From: a virus
DNA length: 64,000 nucleotides
Strand: one strand, 5' to 3'
IMG/VR virus record: IMGVR_UViG_3300034121_000527
Span: 1 to 64,000 of that record
Every line of letters starts with the position of its first letter. The stretch's first letter is position 1. Below, in pieces: positions 56,338-64,000 of this stretch. The translations under genes and the position numbers were made by a program. Below the pieces are notes generated by a model. That model worked only from the letters and a program-made list of their open reading frames with translations, ran no database searches and was not told the DNA's origin.

Positions 56338-57592
56338 GGGTCACTCTCCGATAGTTGTAAATCGCTGAAACAATCGTATCAGCGGCGGGTCGGAGGGTGG
56401 TGCGAGTTTTTGCAAGCAGTTCTTTTGGAAGTGTGATACCAACAAGATCTTCCTGTAATTCTTTAAGGTCTGCCTCTTCTTCTCCAATATGCCACTTGAC
56501 CAGGGAGTTTAAAGAACTAATTTGGTTTCTAAACATCGATGATGAAAAGTCATCAGCTAGCTCGATAACTTGTGCTACTAGCTCTGGGTATCTATAGCAA
56601 ACATCCATTCCTGAGATAATGATAACCTTACGTAAGGATTCATCAGAAGCTTTATCCCAAGGTAAGTCCAGCCCCTCACGATTAAAATCATTGAGCATCA
56701 AACTTAGAATTGGGCTGGTGTTATCTAACACTGTGTCAAGTGTTTCCATTAATGATGCTTGAACACCTTTGCTAGAAAACATGAGCACTGGGGATTCTGC
56801 TCCACGCATACGGTCGGTGCTAAAGAACTTGTCAATCATCTGACGAACGGTTGTTCGTGAAACACCAGCGTCTAGTAGAAGCTTGATTGTTCTGCGGAGA
56901 ATGTTCATGTCCTGAAAAGAGTACGAACAAACCATTACTGATCTGGGATGGTACACAAAGTAACTAGCTAAATCGTTTACCTCTGGTCGAGGTTTACGTT
57001 TTACGGGTTCTTCAACCTTTGCTTTTTCATTTACGTCTGCGCCAAGAATCATATCCTCTACCTTATCACGAGGGCCATCGGCCTTCTTTACGGTTTTATT
57101 ACTATTACTCTCTATTATTACTATTTCTCTAGAGATCAGCGCTTTTGTTACCTGTGCTGGTGTTATGTTCATTTTGATAGGGTCATGGGTGACCCTATCA
57201 GGGGTAGTAGGTAGGGTCATGGGTGACCCTATTGAGGGTGTTGTGTTGGTGGTTGATAGGGTCATGGGTGACCCTATTGCTGGTTGTGTGTAGTTAATAA
57301 TGTAAGTGTTTGGTTTTGGTTTTTGTCGTAATTTTGTTGTGATTATTTGTTGCTCTGAGAGCCATTTGAGTGATCGTTTTACAGTTTCTTTTGAAGTGTA
57401 TGATGCATCAGCAATCTCTTGAATAGACGCCGAAACAGATTTGTTATGGATGTGCATCATTGAAACAAGGCATGTTAAAACCTGCAGATCGCGTGGTTGA
57501 CCATGCTTAAAAATGAGGGGCACTGCCCACTCAGGGACTGCTAAAAAGCGTCCACCAAAAACGTTACTGGTTCCCATTGGACTAGTGATCAT
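56327..57592 (-). CDS. Winged-helix replication initiator-like protein (421 aa)
   Basis: N-terminal helix-turn-helix (DLQVLTCLVSMMHIHNKSVSASIQEIADASYTSKETVKRSLKWLSEQQIITTKL, ~34-87) is a winged helix of the replication-initiator kind. Residues ~100-145 are a linker encoded by the iterons. The rest is helical with Arg/Lys-rich segment ~185-200. Position right before helicase loader and helicase genes, and iterons inside the gene, argue for an O-like origin-binding initiator; no standard initiator family is proven. GGAGGTGA lies 12 bases upstream of ATG. Confidence 0.7.
   Translation of the reverse strand: MITSPMGTSNVFGGRFLAVPEWAVPLIFKHGQPRDLQVLTCLVSMMHIHNKSVSASIQEIADASYTSKETVKRSLKWLSEQQIITTKLRQKPKPNTYIINYTQPAIGSPMTLSTTNTTPSIGSPMTLPTTPDRVTHDPIKMNITPAQVTKALISREIVIIESNSNKTVKKADGPRDKVEDMILGADVNEKAKVEEPVKRKPRPEVNDLASYFVYHPRSVMVCSYSFQDMNILRRTIKLLLDAGVSRTTVRQMIDKFFSTDRMRGAESPVLMFSSKGVQASLMETLDTVLDNTSPILSLMLNDFNREGLDLPWDKASDESLRKVIIISGMDVCYRYPELVAQVIELADDFSSSMFRNQISSLNSLVKWHIGEEEADLKELQEDLVGITLPKELLAKTRTTLRPAADTIVSAIYNYRRVTHGN
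57177..57278. repeat. Three palindromic iterons inside initiator gene, candidate origin
   Basis: Three copies of arms TAGGGTCA and TGACCCTA around TGGG: 57177-57200, 57213-57232 and 57257-57278 (the first and third extend to ATAGGGTCA/TGACCCTAT or more). The core of 20 bases is identical in all three. Two copies are read as IGSPMTL and one as DRVTHDPI, so the DNA, not the protein, is conserved. This is what is expected for binding sites of the encoded initiator, as in lambda O. Confidence 0.85.
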
Positions 57593-57667
57593 AGCCCACT
57601 CAAGTCACCTCCACAACCCCTCTTCAAAAATGATACGATTTGTGGTGGCAAATAACAAGGAGTTTTT

Positions 57668-58102
57668 ATGAAAGATTTAGCCAAGTCGCTCAAAGTGTTA
57701 GTGTCTGACGTAGTTACATTCTACTTTATGGCACATGGGTATCACTGGAATGTGGAGGGTCAGGACTTCAGCCAGTACCATTCATTGTTCTCGGAGATTT
57801 ACGAAGATGCATACGGGTCAATTGACCCAATTGCTGAAAACATTCGTAAGTTGGATGATTATGCTCCCTTTAGTCTTCAAAAATTCCTTGATCTAAGAAC
57901 TATTGATTTTAAAGATGTTCAACCTAATCCTAAGGCAATGGCCAAGTCATTGCTAACAGCAAATGATTCTTTGCTTGTATCTCTTAAAGATACCTTTGAA
58001 GCAGCTATGAAGGCCGACGAACAAGGTATTGCTAACTTCTTGTCAGAGCGTATTGACATGCACCAAAAATGGGCTTGGCAACTTCGAGCCTCAACCAAGT
58101 AA
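57668..58102 (+). CDS. dps: Dps-like ferritin (144 aa)
   Basis: HGYHWNVEGQDFSQYHSLFSEIYEDAYGSIDPIAENIRKLDDYAP is the Dps signature. All four ferroxidase ligands are in place: His26, His38, Asp53 and Glu57, with the spacing of E. coli Dps. It is a normal length for the family without long tails. Dps oxidises iron with peroxide and protects DNA; here it may shield phage or host DNA from oxidative damage or restriction. Opens an isolated plus-strand unit; AAGGAG upstream. Confidence 0.93.
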   Translation: MKDLAKSLKVLVSDVVTFYFMAHGYHWNVEGQDFSQYHSLFSEIYEDAYGSIDPIAENIRKLDDYAPFSLQKFLDLRTIDFKDVQPNPKAMAKSLLTANDSLLVSLKDTFEAAMKADEQGIANFLSERIDMHQKWAWQLRASTK

Positions 58103-58111
58103 GGAGCCAGC

Positions 58112-58411
58112 ATGGCAGAAAAAAAGAAAGCCCCAGCTAAAAAGACAGCCGCTTGGTCTCGTGCCGAGGGTAAAGACCCCAAGGGGGGTCTTAACGAAAA
58201 AGGACGCAAGTCCTATGAACGTGAGAACCCTGGTAGTGACCTTAAACCACCGGTAAAGAAAGAACAGGCCGCTAAGTCTGAGAAGTCAGCAGCGCGTCGT
58301 GATTCTTTCTGTGCGCGTATGGAAGGCATGAAGAAAAAGAACACTTCATCAAAAACAGCCAACGATCCTGACTCCCGTATTAACAAGTCCTTGCGGGCTT
58401 GGGATTGCTAA
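58112..58411 (+). CDS. DUF6321-type basic phage protein (99 aa)
   Basis: PKGGLNEKGRKSYERENPGSDLKPP and SFCARMEGMKKKNTSSKTANDPDSRINKSLRAWDC are the conserved blocks of a protein widespread in environmental phages (DUF6321). Lys-rich N-terminus (MAEKKKAPAKK). Function unknown; the charge suggests DNA binding. Ten bases after dps. Confidence 0.8.
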   Translation: MAEKKKAPAKKTAAWSRAEGKDPKGGLNEKGRKSYERENPGSDLKPPVKKEQAAKSEKSAARRDSFCARMEGMKKKNTSSKTANDPDSRINKSLRAWDC

Positions 58412-58412
58412 T

Positions 58413-58577
58413 ATGGCTGAAAAGAAAAAAGTATGGGAAACTAAAGACCCTACTAAGTCAGACAAAAAACTTACCCCTGATCAAAAAGCTAAGGCAAAAG
58501 CTTCTGCCAAAGCGGCTGGTCGTCCTTACCCTAATCTTATTGATAATATGAAAGTATCCAAGAAGGGAGGTAAGTAG
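58413..58577 (+). CDS. Lys-rich small protein (54 aa)
   Basis: Very basic (MAEKKKVWETKDPTKSD, then KAKAKASAKAAGRPYPNL and KVSKKGGK), starting one base after the previous stop. The MAEKKK start is shared with the upstream gene, implying common origin. Likely nucleic-acid-binding. Confidence 0.65.
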   Translation: MAEKKKVWETKDPTKSDKKLTPDQKAKAKASAKAAGRPYPNLIDNMKVSKKGGK

Positions 58578-58578
58578 T

Positions 58579-58692
58579 ATGTGCACAGCATGTGGATGTG
58601 ATCTTAAGGACAAGAAGGACCCCGGCTATGGTAAGGGTCCTGCAAAGAAGAAAGCAGCACCAGCCAAGAAGGCAGCCCCTAAGAAAAAGTGA
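58579..58692 (+). CDS. Cys/Lys-rich peptide (37 aa)
   Basis: MCTACGCDLKDKKDPGYG then AKKKAAPAKKAAPKKK. Three cysteines near the N-terminus and an H1-like Lys/Ala/Pro tail. Starts one base after the previous stop; short but compositionally like its neighbours. Confidence 0.6.
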   Translation: MCTACGCDLKDKKDPGYGKGPAKKKAAPAKKAAPKKK

Positions 58693-58727
58693 ACTCATTA
58701 ATTTAGTAGTAGTTACTACTGAATAAC

Positions 58728-58753
58728 AAAAGGCCCCCGCAAGGGGGCCTTTT
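58728..58753. terminator. Bidirectional terminator
   Basis: AAAAGGCCCCC-GCAA-GGGGGCCTTTT, a perfect hairpin with a GNRA-type loop, serves both the plus unit and the minus unit ending at 58787. A smaller hairpin AGTAGT/ACTACT lies just upstream. Confidence 0.92.
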
Positions 58754-58786
58754 GCTTGGTTTGGGAACCGTATGTAAAGGACAATA

Positions 58787-59560
58787 TTACTCGTCCGATT
58801 GACTATCTACAACCAAATTCATAATCTTTTTCAAAAGATCTTTATTTACTCCAAAGCCAAGTTCAGTCCCGTCATTAAACAATAACAGGATTGATCCAAT
58901 TTCAATATCTTCTTTGACCTTGGTTGAACCAGTCAAAGCGTCAATTGCTTCCTCCTTGTTCTTTACCAGGAACCCAGCATTAGCTGCCATTCTTTTTACT
59001 GATGCAGCTGGCATAATTTCAAGAGTTTCTCTATCAAAGCTAGTTACATCTAAATCAAGAACCTTGTCCAGATGATCTTCCATTTCAGATACCTCTGTCA
59101 CTGACAGGGTTACTTCACTTTGTTCTGGTAGGTCAACCACAATAGGACACAACCCATTAGTAAGCTCTAATGATTCAAGACCACGGTTAATTGTACTGTT
59201 GGCAAGATTAAGTGAACGCTCAGGATTGATTTCATCCCACATGATAAGTGCAATACCAGGTTTGCAGTCAACCAAAAGGTCAATCACTGTAGAGTCTACA
59301 TCTTCTACTAGGGTCACATTTAAAGCATGGTTGCTCAATGCTTTTGGAAGTGGTCGTCCTTCCGAAGAAGCAACTACCTCATAGTCAATTTCATTATCAA
59401 GCATCCAGTCATAAACGCATTCCATTGATGGGGAAATTGTTTTTGAACCATACCAGGGGATCACAAAAGCGTGTTTTGCAATATCATTAAGTGAAGCGTT
59501 AATTACTTCTTTTGGAACACTAGCCCCGCCAAGAATTCCGTATGTATTTGTCTTTGCCAT
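58787..59560 (-). CDS. Hypothetical protein (257 aa)
   Basis: Start ATG 59560 behind AGGAG (MAKTNTYGILGGASVPKEVINASL...). N-terminal half alpha/beta with ECVYDWMLDNEIDYEVVASSEGRPLP, similar in style to the replication-cluster protein at 55099. C-terminal half acidic and helical. Not recognised. Last gene of the baseplate unit. Confidence 0.6.
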   Translation of the reverse strand: MAKTNTYGILGGASVPKEVINASLNDIAKHAFVIPWYGSKTISPSMECVYDWMLDNEIDYEVVASSEGRPLPKALSNHALNVTLVEDVDSTVIDLLVDCKPGIALIMWDEINPERSLNLANSTINRGLESLELTNGLCPIVVDLPEQSEVTLSVTEVSEMEDHLDKVLDLDVTSFDRETLEIMPAASVKRMAANAGFLVKNKEEAIDALTGSTKVKEDIEIGSILLLFNDGTELGFGVNKDLLKKIMNLVVDSQSDE

Positions 59561-59567
59561 AACACTC

Positions 59568-59822
59568 CTATCGAAGACTCTTGCGGTGTGCAGCATCTCC
59601 ACTAAGAGTCAAAAGGCGGAGCGCTGAATGCACTGTACCAGATAAAGCTGCTATTGCAGCACCGGCTACAATAATATTATCAACATCAATAACTAGGCAC
59701 GCTAAATAAGATAGGGCTATTGAAGCCAATATTTTGACCCATGGCATTGCCTCTTTTGGAAGCAGCGAGTCAATAAGTTGTAGCACTTTATATACAGCTA
59801 ATGAAGCTATTAATAAGTTCAT
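59568..59822 (-). CDS. Multi-pass membrane protein, holin candidate (84 aa)
   Basis: AGGAGAC before ATG. Three likely membrane segments (LLIASLAVYKVLQLIDSLL, VKILASIALSYLACLVIDV, IIVAGAAIAALSGTVHSAL) with a basic C-terminus (SGDAAHRKSLR). Size and topology fit a class I holin, but the lysozyme-like gene is 29 kb away, so this is tentative. Confidence 0.5.
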   Translation of the reverse strand: MNLLIASLAVYKVLQLIDSLLPKEAMPWVKILASIALSYLACLVIDVDNIIVAGAAIAALSGTVHSALRLLTLSGDAAHRKSLR

Positions 59823-62041
59823 GTGTCTCCTGGTATCACGTCGTACGTAACAGCATACTTGTAGGTGGGTGTTTTTGAAATTACATTACTAGTGTTTTTG
59901 TAGTAACCATTACTATACAGCGTTCCAGATGTTAAGAGCTCTGGGACTGGCAAGATACTTTGAAGGAATCTAGAAACTACTTGTTGTGTCTTTTTCCAGT
60001 TTGTACTGTATACAGAGTATGAATTATCTTTTTCTCCAAGCCATCGATAATCTGAAATGCTTCCAGTACTTAAGCCACTTAATAACCAACCACCTTCAAC
60101 GGTATTTCCATCAAAGTAGGTTCCAATGTAGTCTCGCTCCAAAAGCGTGTAAGCAAAATCATTATAAGAAATGCTTTGTCCTTGAAAAACATTATAATAT
60201 TCAATAGATAAAGTTAACTGTCTATAACTAGTAACAGTGCTAGGTATTTCTAATCTCCAATATTTTGTTGAACCAAATACCTGAGGGGTAACATCAGTTA
60301 CAATTTCCCGCCCTACCGCCGTACCACCTGATGAATAAGCAACACCCGCGGTAAAATAAATAAAATAGAATTGTGTTGGACTGGAAGCAACAACCTGTGA
60401 TGTGTGATCATAATCACTTGGTGTTACCCCAGTTACTGCAACAGTCTGTCCAGTAACAAAACCGTGAGGTGTTGTTGTGTTGTAAGTTGTTGTACCATAG
60501 AATGAAGAGTAAGAAGCACTGGATATACTGATTTCTGGTGGATTAGCGGCACCACCAGCTGTCCAAAAGGAAACGGATTTAATAGCTCCCTGAACATCTT
60601 TTACCCCAGATACAGCACCAGGAACATTTATTGAAAAGTAAAAAGTTTCTCCACCAGTCGCATTTACATAACTGTATGATTTATAGGCTTTACCAGATGT
60701 TGAAAACGTTCCCGGGCTGTTGCCTTGTGCAATTGTTTTAAAACTTGTAGTACTCAGCACAATTACGGATTGTTTAGATTTATTGTATCCGCTTGGGCTT
60801 ACTCCAGTAATATCAACTAAATCACCATTAGTAAAGTTATGGGGAGTAGTAGTTGTATAAGTAAACGTTCCAGAAGATGCCGAGGAATACACAGCATTAC
60901 TGACTGCATAAGTAATACCACCTGTTTCAAGTATAGAAGTACCAGTAGTCCCTTCTGGGGAAAAATTAAGCCAACTTTGAGTTGTAGGTGTTGCGGAAGT
61001 TAGAACAGTACTTGGGGTGCCTCCATCTAGTGGAGGAGTTGTAAAAGCTGAAGTGCTAGCGTTCCCATTATCGTAAACAACCCCACCATAACTACTGGAG
61101 GGGTATCCTCCATCAATACCAGCGGCAACCCCATTAACAAACCGTGGATCTTTAAGTAAATTTACTCTCTCAGAGTAAACTTTTATAGTTTTGTTAGTTG
61201 AGTTAACCTCAACATTAGCACCACATATTGCCTCTAGATACTTTTCAATGGAACTTGGTGAACCGTTATTGCGTCTTGTAGTGCTCACTACCTTTAGTAA
61301 TTCTCGTAATCTCTGTGATCCCAAATCATTAGTTGTTACGGGTACACCCATATCTTGAGCCAAAAAATTAAGAGTTTCTTCGTTGCCTACAAAAGGATCT
61401 TTCATAGCCATACTAAAATCTAGTGTTGTACGAACTTTGTCAACTTCCCAACCAAATATTGATAGGTACTTTTTAAGATCCCCGGTATTATTCTCATCCT
61501 GATTTTGGTAGTACACAGGAATTTTTGAATATAAATCCTCAGTAGAACCATAGTCATTTGGGATTAATACCTCTAACTTTGCAACCTGTTCGTAGTAGTC
61601 ATCACCACTAGTTGATAGGTACCTAATAAACATTGTGTAATATGCCCAATCATCAGCAATACCCACATGTCTAAATTCCCCAATAGTTCTTGTATCCACT
61701 ATTCTTGTTCCCTCAGCAATAGTGTCTGGGCATCCAGTTGATGAGTACACAATATGCACAGAATAGGGCTTTGGAAGAGATGTAGCATCATACAATGTAA
61801 GCCCCCAACTAAGTACTACTGATTGGTAGTCATACGCATATGCTTCAAAAAATGCAGCGTTAGATAGTTTTCCACCTGCAGTTATCTGTGTATCAAGAAT
61901 TGGGGCTATCTGTACATCGTCACCTTTAATATATGTAGCAGAAGCACCGTGAGTAGACGCACCAAATGTAGCTGTATCATACTGCACATACGAACCACCA
62001 AATGACTGGGTGTCTCTTAGTATAAAAGATTTACGTGTCAT
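59819..62041 (-). CDS. Baseplate protein, gpI-like with fibre-type domains (740 aa)
   Basis: YSKIPVYYQNQDENNTGDLKKYLSIFGWEVDKVRTTLDFSMAMKDPF and LREL...RRNNGSPSSIEKYLEAICG resemble tail protein I of contractile phages: an acidic N-terminal helix pair, then 'lR..l......r..GT...ie.yl'. The C-terminal ~400 residues are Thr/Ser/Tyr-rich and beta-like, with TTTPHNFTNGDLVDITGVSPSGYN and TTTPHGFVTGQTVAVTGVTPSDYD as two related repeats. Longer than gpI by about 500 residues, so it may also build a fibre-connector. Confidence 0.75.
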   Translation of the reverse strand: MTRKSFILRDTQSFGGSYVQYDTATFGASTHGASATYIKGDDVQIAPILDTQITAGGKLSNAAFFEAYAYDYQSVVLSWGLTLYDATSLPKPYSVHIVYSSTGCPDTIAEGTRIVDTRTIGEFRHVGIADDWAYYTMFIRYLSTSGDDYYEQVAKLEVLIPNDYGSTEDLYSKIPVYYQNQDENNTGDLKKYLSIFGWEVDKVRTTLDFSMAMKDPFVGNEETLNFLAQDMGVPVTTNDLGSQRLRELLKVVSTTRRNNGSPSSIEKYLEAICGANVEVNSTNKTIKVYSERVNLLKDPRFVNGVAAGIDGGYPSSSYGGVVYDNGNASTSAFTTPPLDGGTPSTVLTSATPTTQSWLNFSPEGTTGTSILETGGITYAVSNAVYSSASSGTFTYTTTTPHNFTNGDLVDITGVSPSGYNKSKQSVIVLSTTSFKTIAQGNSPGTFSTSGKAYKSYSYVNATGGETFYFSINVPGAVSGVKDVQGAIKSVSFWTAGGAANPPEISISSASYSSFYGTTTYNTTTPHGFVTGQTVAVTGVTPSDYDHTSQVVASSPTQFYFIYFTAGVAYSSGGTAVGREIVTDVTPQVFGSTKYWRLEIPSTVTSYRQLTLSIEYYNVFQGQSISYNDFAYTLLERDYIGTYFDGNTVEGGWLLSGLSTGSISDYRWLGEKDNSYSVYSTNWKKTQQVVSRFLQSILPVPELLTSGTLYSNGYYKNTSNVISKTPTYKYAVTYDVIPGDT

Positions 62042-62048
62042 GTTTTTA

Positions 62049-63521
62049 CTACACGCTCATTCCTGAAAGCATAGTTACCCCTATATTTCCTTTTCTTAAA
62101 ACACTAGCTGGGTCTAAGGTAGTAACTATGTTCCCAGAAGCAGCAGCAGAACTTCTCATTTCAAATGCAGTTATATCTATGTAGTCTATCCCATCCAATG
62201 CCATTACAGTTTTGTATACTTCTGACTTTCTAAGTTGTTTACCAAAATCAGTATTATCAAAATCTAGCAAACCATTAATTGCGTTTTTTACATTTGTTTC
62301 AACCCAACTTCTCACAAAACCATCAGACACAGTAACAGTTATGTCTATATCTAATCTAACTACAGGGATTGAAGATACTGCAACTGGGGTGACACCTAAC
62401 ATAGATCTTGGGGTTACAAACGATAATATTGAAGTTCTTAAAGCAGCAGGAACAGCTATTGAGTACCCAGTCATTGTTAAGAAATCGCTAGTGTATGGAA
62501 GTGCATAAAGGTTTACTGATGCGTTTGCACCTGACGTTGGGGTGTACGTTGCAACAGCTTTATAAACCCCATTAACCGATTTAGTAAGATCAGCGTAATC
62601 AACAAGAGTTACGGCCCTATCCTGTGTACGCATGTACGAAACAATATTGGTTTTAAGAGTTTCTGCGGTTTCTCCGTTACTACCACCAGTAGCCGAAGTT
62701 GAGCCGTTTATTGTAATGTACGAAGGAGTGCTACTAACAAAACTATTTATTAAATTACTACCAATGTTTCCATTTACTCCAGAACTTCTAGTGTAGTTAA
62801 TTGTAATAGTTGACCCGGATGGAGGAATAAAACCATTTGTACGGTTACCAAAAGTAACACGTACATCACCAGACGCAGCCAAAGAAACAACAAACCCTCT
62901 AGCATTTTTAGGGATTTCCTGCACAGATGCGTACCTTAACCATAAGGTTTTAACGCCATCCTCAGTCACGTACACCGAAGTTGTTTTCATATCTGCGTCT
63001 GAATACCCAATAAGGTACGACTGGTTTGGGGCCCCACTTGCTGAAGTAGACAGTACTTCATCAACAATCTTAGTTCCTTCAAAAAGGTTAACCGCAGCAC
63101 TAACACTTGGCCCAACTGTAGCATCATCTATATTATAAAAATAATAAATTTTATTGTCTGATACTGCAGAAAACTTAGTTCCTGCGGGAATGCTATATGT
63201 ACTTGCAGAAGAGCTATTTGATATGTAAACAGTTGCCATTGCTGAAGCCCTACCACTAGGTACATACCCAAACATATTTGCGTACGCAACAAGGCTTTCT
63301 CTTTGTGTAGCAGTACTTATGAAAGATTCACGCCCAGCTCTATCCACATAATAATGTAGGATGTCCCCCATATAAGACCATAAGTCCACAAATAACATAC
63401 CAAAGTCAGAAGGATCACGGTCGGTCCATTCTGGGGACACTTTATTTGCCCTAGTCAATAGGTCTTGACGGATGGTTGAGTATGTCCTACTTGCGTAGTT
63501 AAATGTTTGTTCAGTTGCCAT
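62049..63521 (-). CDS. Baseplate wedge, J/gp6-like (490 aa)
   Basis: RTYSTIRQDLLTRANKVSPEWTDRDPSDFGMLFVDLWSYMGDILHYYVDRAGRESFISTATQRESLVAYANMFGYVP is the standard N-terminus of phage baseplate assembly protein J/gp6. It ends with RPSMLGVTPVAV-like and LDFDNTDFGKQLRKSEVYKTVM segments. Builds the baseplate inner ring/wedge of contractile tails. Confidence 0.88.
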   Translation of the reverse strand: MATEQTFNYASRTYSTIRQDLLTRANKVSPEWTDRDPSDFGMLFVDLWSYMGDILHYYVDRAGRESFISTATQRESLVAYANMFGYVPSGRASAMATVYISNSSSASTYSIPAGTKFSAVSDNKIYYFYNIDDATVGPSVSAAVNLFEGTKIVDEVLSTSASGAPNQSYLIGYSDADMKTTSVYVTEDGVKTLWLRYASVQEIPKNARGFVVSLAASGDVRVTFGNRTNGFIPPSGSTITINYTRSSGVNGNIGSNLINSFVSSTPSYITINGSTSATGGSNGETAETLKTNIVSYMRTQDRAVTLVDYADLTKSVNGVYKAVATYTPTSGANASVNLYALPYTSDFLTMTGYSIAVPAALRTSILSFVTPRSMLGVTPVAVSSIPVVRLDIDITVTVSDGFVRSWVETNVKNAINGLLDFDNTDFGKQLRKSEVYKTVMALDGIDYIDITAFEMRSSAAASGNIVTTLDPASVLRKGNIGVTMLSGMSV

Positions 63522-63529
63522 TTTTCACC

Positions 63530-63928
63530 TTACACAATCGTATCTTCAGTAATTAAACCAGGAACAGCTATCTTTATATTGCTTCTTTGTACAACGCCCA
63601 GAGGGAGACGGTATGTAACGTACACGTTAAGTGTAGGATCAGAGTTTGTTATAGATGAGGCATCAAACCACATATCTAGTATAGTCGCATTTTTTATACC
63701 ATCTTCAAGATCCATTAAAGCATCAATCTTAGCGTCAATTAACATTAGGTCATCTGGGATCTCATTAATTAAGGATGCAACTGTACTTCCATAACTAGGG
63801 TTTAGGATTCTTTCTAGTTTTTGTGTATTTAATACATTCTCTATTTTTTGGTTTATAACAGTAGAAACATCTTTAGTTGCTGATACTTTTCCACCAACAA
63901 AAGTGAAGGGTGTTTTAATTGCTTTCAT
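63530..63928 (-). CDS. Baseplate wedge, gp25/W-like (132 aa)
   Basis: VINQKIENVLNTQKLERILNPSYGSTVASLINEIPDDLMLIDAKIDALMDLEDGIKNATIL follows gp25: 'i.q.i..iL.t..GeR...p.~Gs.l..ll' and acidic helices. Size is right for the family. It binds gp6/J at the baseplate wedge; together they indicate a contractile tail. Confidence 0.8.
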   Translation of the reverse strand: MKAIKTPFTFVGGKVSATKDVSTVINQKIENVLNTQKLERILNPSYGSTVASLINEIPDDLMLIDAKIDALMDLEDGIKNATILDMWFDASSITNSDPTLNVYVTYRLPLGVVQRSNIKIAVPGLITEDTIV

Positions 63929-63941
63929 AGAATCCTCCTAA

Positions 63942-64000
63942 TTACGCTGTTCTACCATTGATATTGCTTACTAAATAAACTCTATTAAAGTTTTCTCCCT
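63942..64000 (-). CDS. C-terminal fragment of the next upstream gene
   Basis: The frame enters from the right edge and ends with GENFNRVYLVSNINGRTA and TAA, 13 bases before the gp25-like start. By phage gene order it should be a tail or baseplate protein, but the fragment is too short to identify. Confidence 0.6.
   Translation of the reverse strand, partial: GENFNRVYLVSNINGRTA

Noticed and set aside
57177-57278. Repeats considered as CRISPR
   Set aside because: Three palindromic units, variable spacing (34 and 45 bases) and in-frame coding; no leader or cas genes. Read as iterons.
58787-59560. Lysis gene beside the holin candidate
   Set aside because: No muralytic motif; the only lysozyme-like gene seen is at 30390-30935.

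Overview
The window is a stretch of a tailed bacteriophage genome with a contractile tail (myovirus type). It is AT-rich and tightly packed, and its host is very probably an actinobacterium. Two WhiB-type Fe-S regulators, a family essentially limited to actinobacteria and their phages, support that host. Contractile morphology is inferred from T4 gp25-like, baseplate J/gp6-like and gpI-like genes at the right edge. Low G+C argues against high-GC Streptomyces or Mycobacterium and fits, for example, freshwater actinobacteria; this is inference. No capsid, portal, terminase, sheath or tube gene is visible, so head and most tail genes must lie outside the window.

Layout. (1) 1-8350, minus strand: tail fibre and adhesion module with a tail-fibre assembly chaperone. 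(2) 8428-14133, minus: a membrane/coiled-coil protein, a zinc-ribbon protein, tRNA-Ile(UAU), a methyltransferase, a sigma region 4-like protein, an ADP-ribosyltransferase-like protein and several unknowns. (3) 14146-14391: structured non-coding switch region between the two strands. (4) 14392-28735, plus: the early/accessory region. It starts with one isolated gene and terminator, then a ~0.5 kb folded leader, tRNA-Met, a ~0.4 kb folded non-coding region and tRNA-Arg. A translationally coupled run of mini zinc-ribbon proteins follows, then a MoxR AAA+ / vWA / SNF2 cassette, further small genes and a WhiB. After a terminator comes a short unit with HNH and glycosylase-like genes. (5) 28825-34589, minus: glycosyltransferase, HTH, secreted lysozyme-like protein, second WhiB, MazG-like protein and a conserved unknown. 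(6) 34612-42928, minus: low-complexity, probably disordered proteins including one of 1532 residues. (7) 42992-57592, minus: SpoVS-like protein, nucleases, RecA, family A DNA polymerase, ssDNA-binding protein, second SNF2 helicase, primase, DnaB-like helicase, DnaC-like loader and an initiator-like winged-helix protein carrying three palindromic iterons. (8) 57668-58692, plus: an isolated Dps cassette with Lys-rich small proteins, closed by a strong terminator. (9) 58787-64000, minus: an unknown, a possible holin and the baseplate genes.

How it works together. The 57.6-45.8 kb block is a nearly complete replisome: initiator, loader, helicase, primase, SSB, polymerase, RecA and nucleases. Its organisation resembles lambda O/P, with the likely origin inside the initiator gene. 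Control genes (WhiB x2, sigma-4-like, several HTH proteins) are spread over the modules. The most unusual elements are the iterons read in two frames, the two folded non-coding regions around the tRNAs, a motif repeated after two terminators, the MoxR-vWA-SNF2 operon and the Dps cassette.
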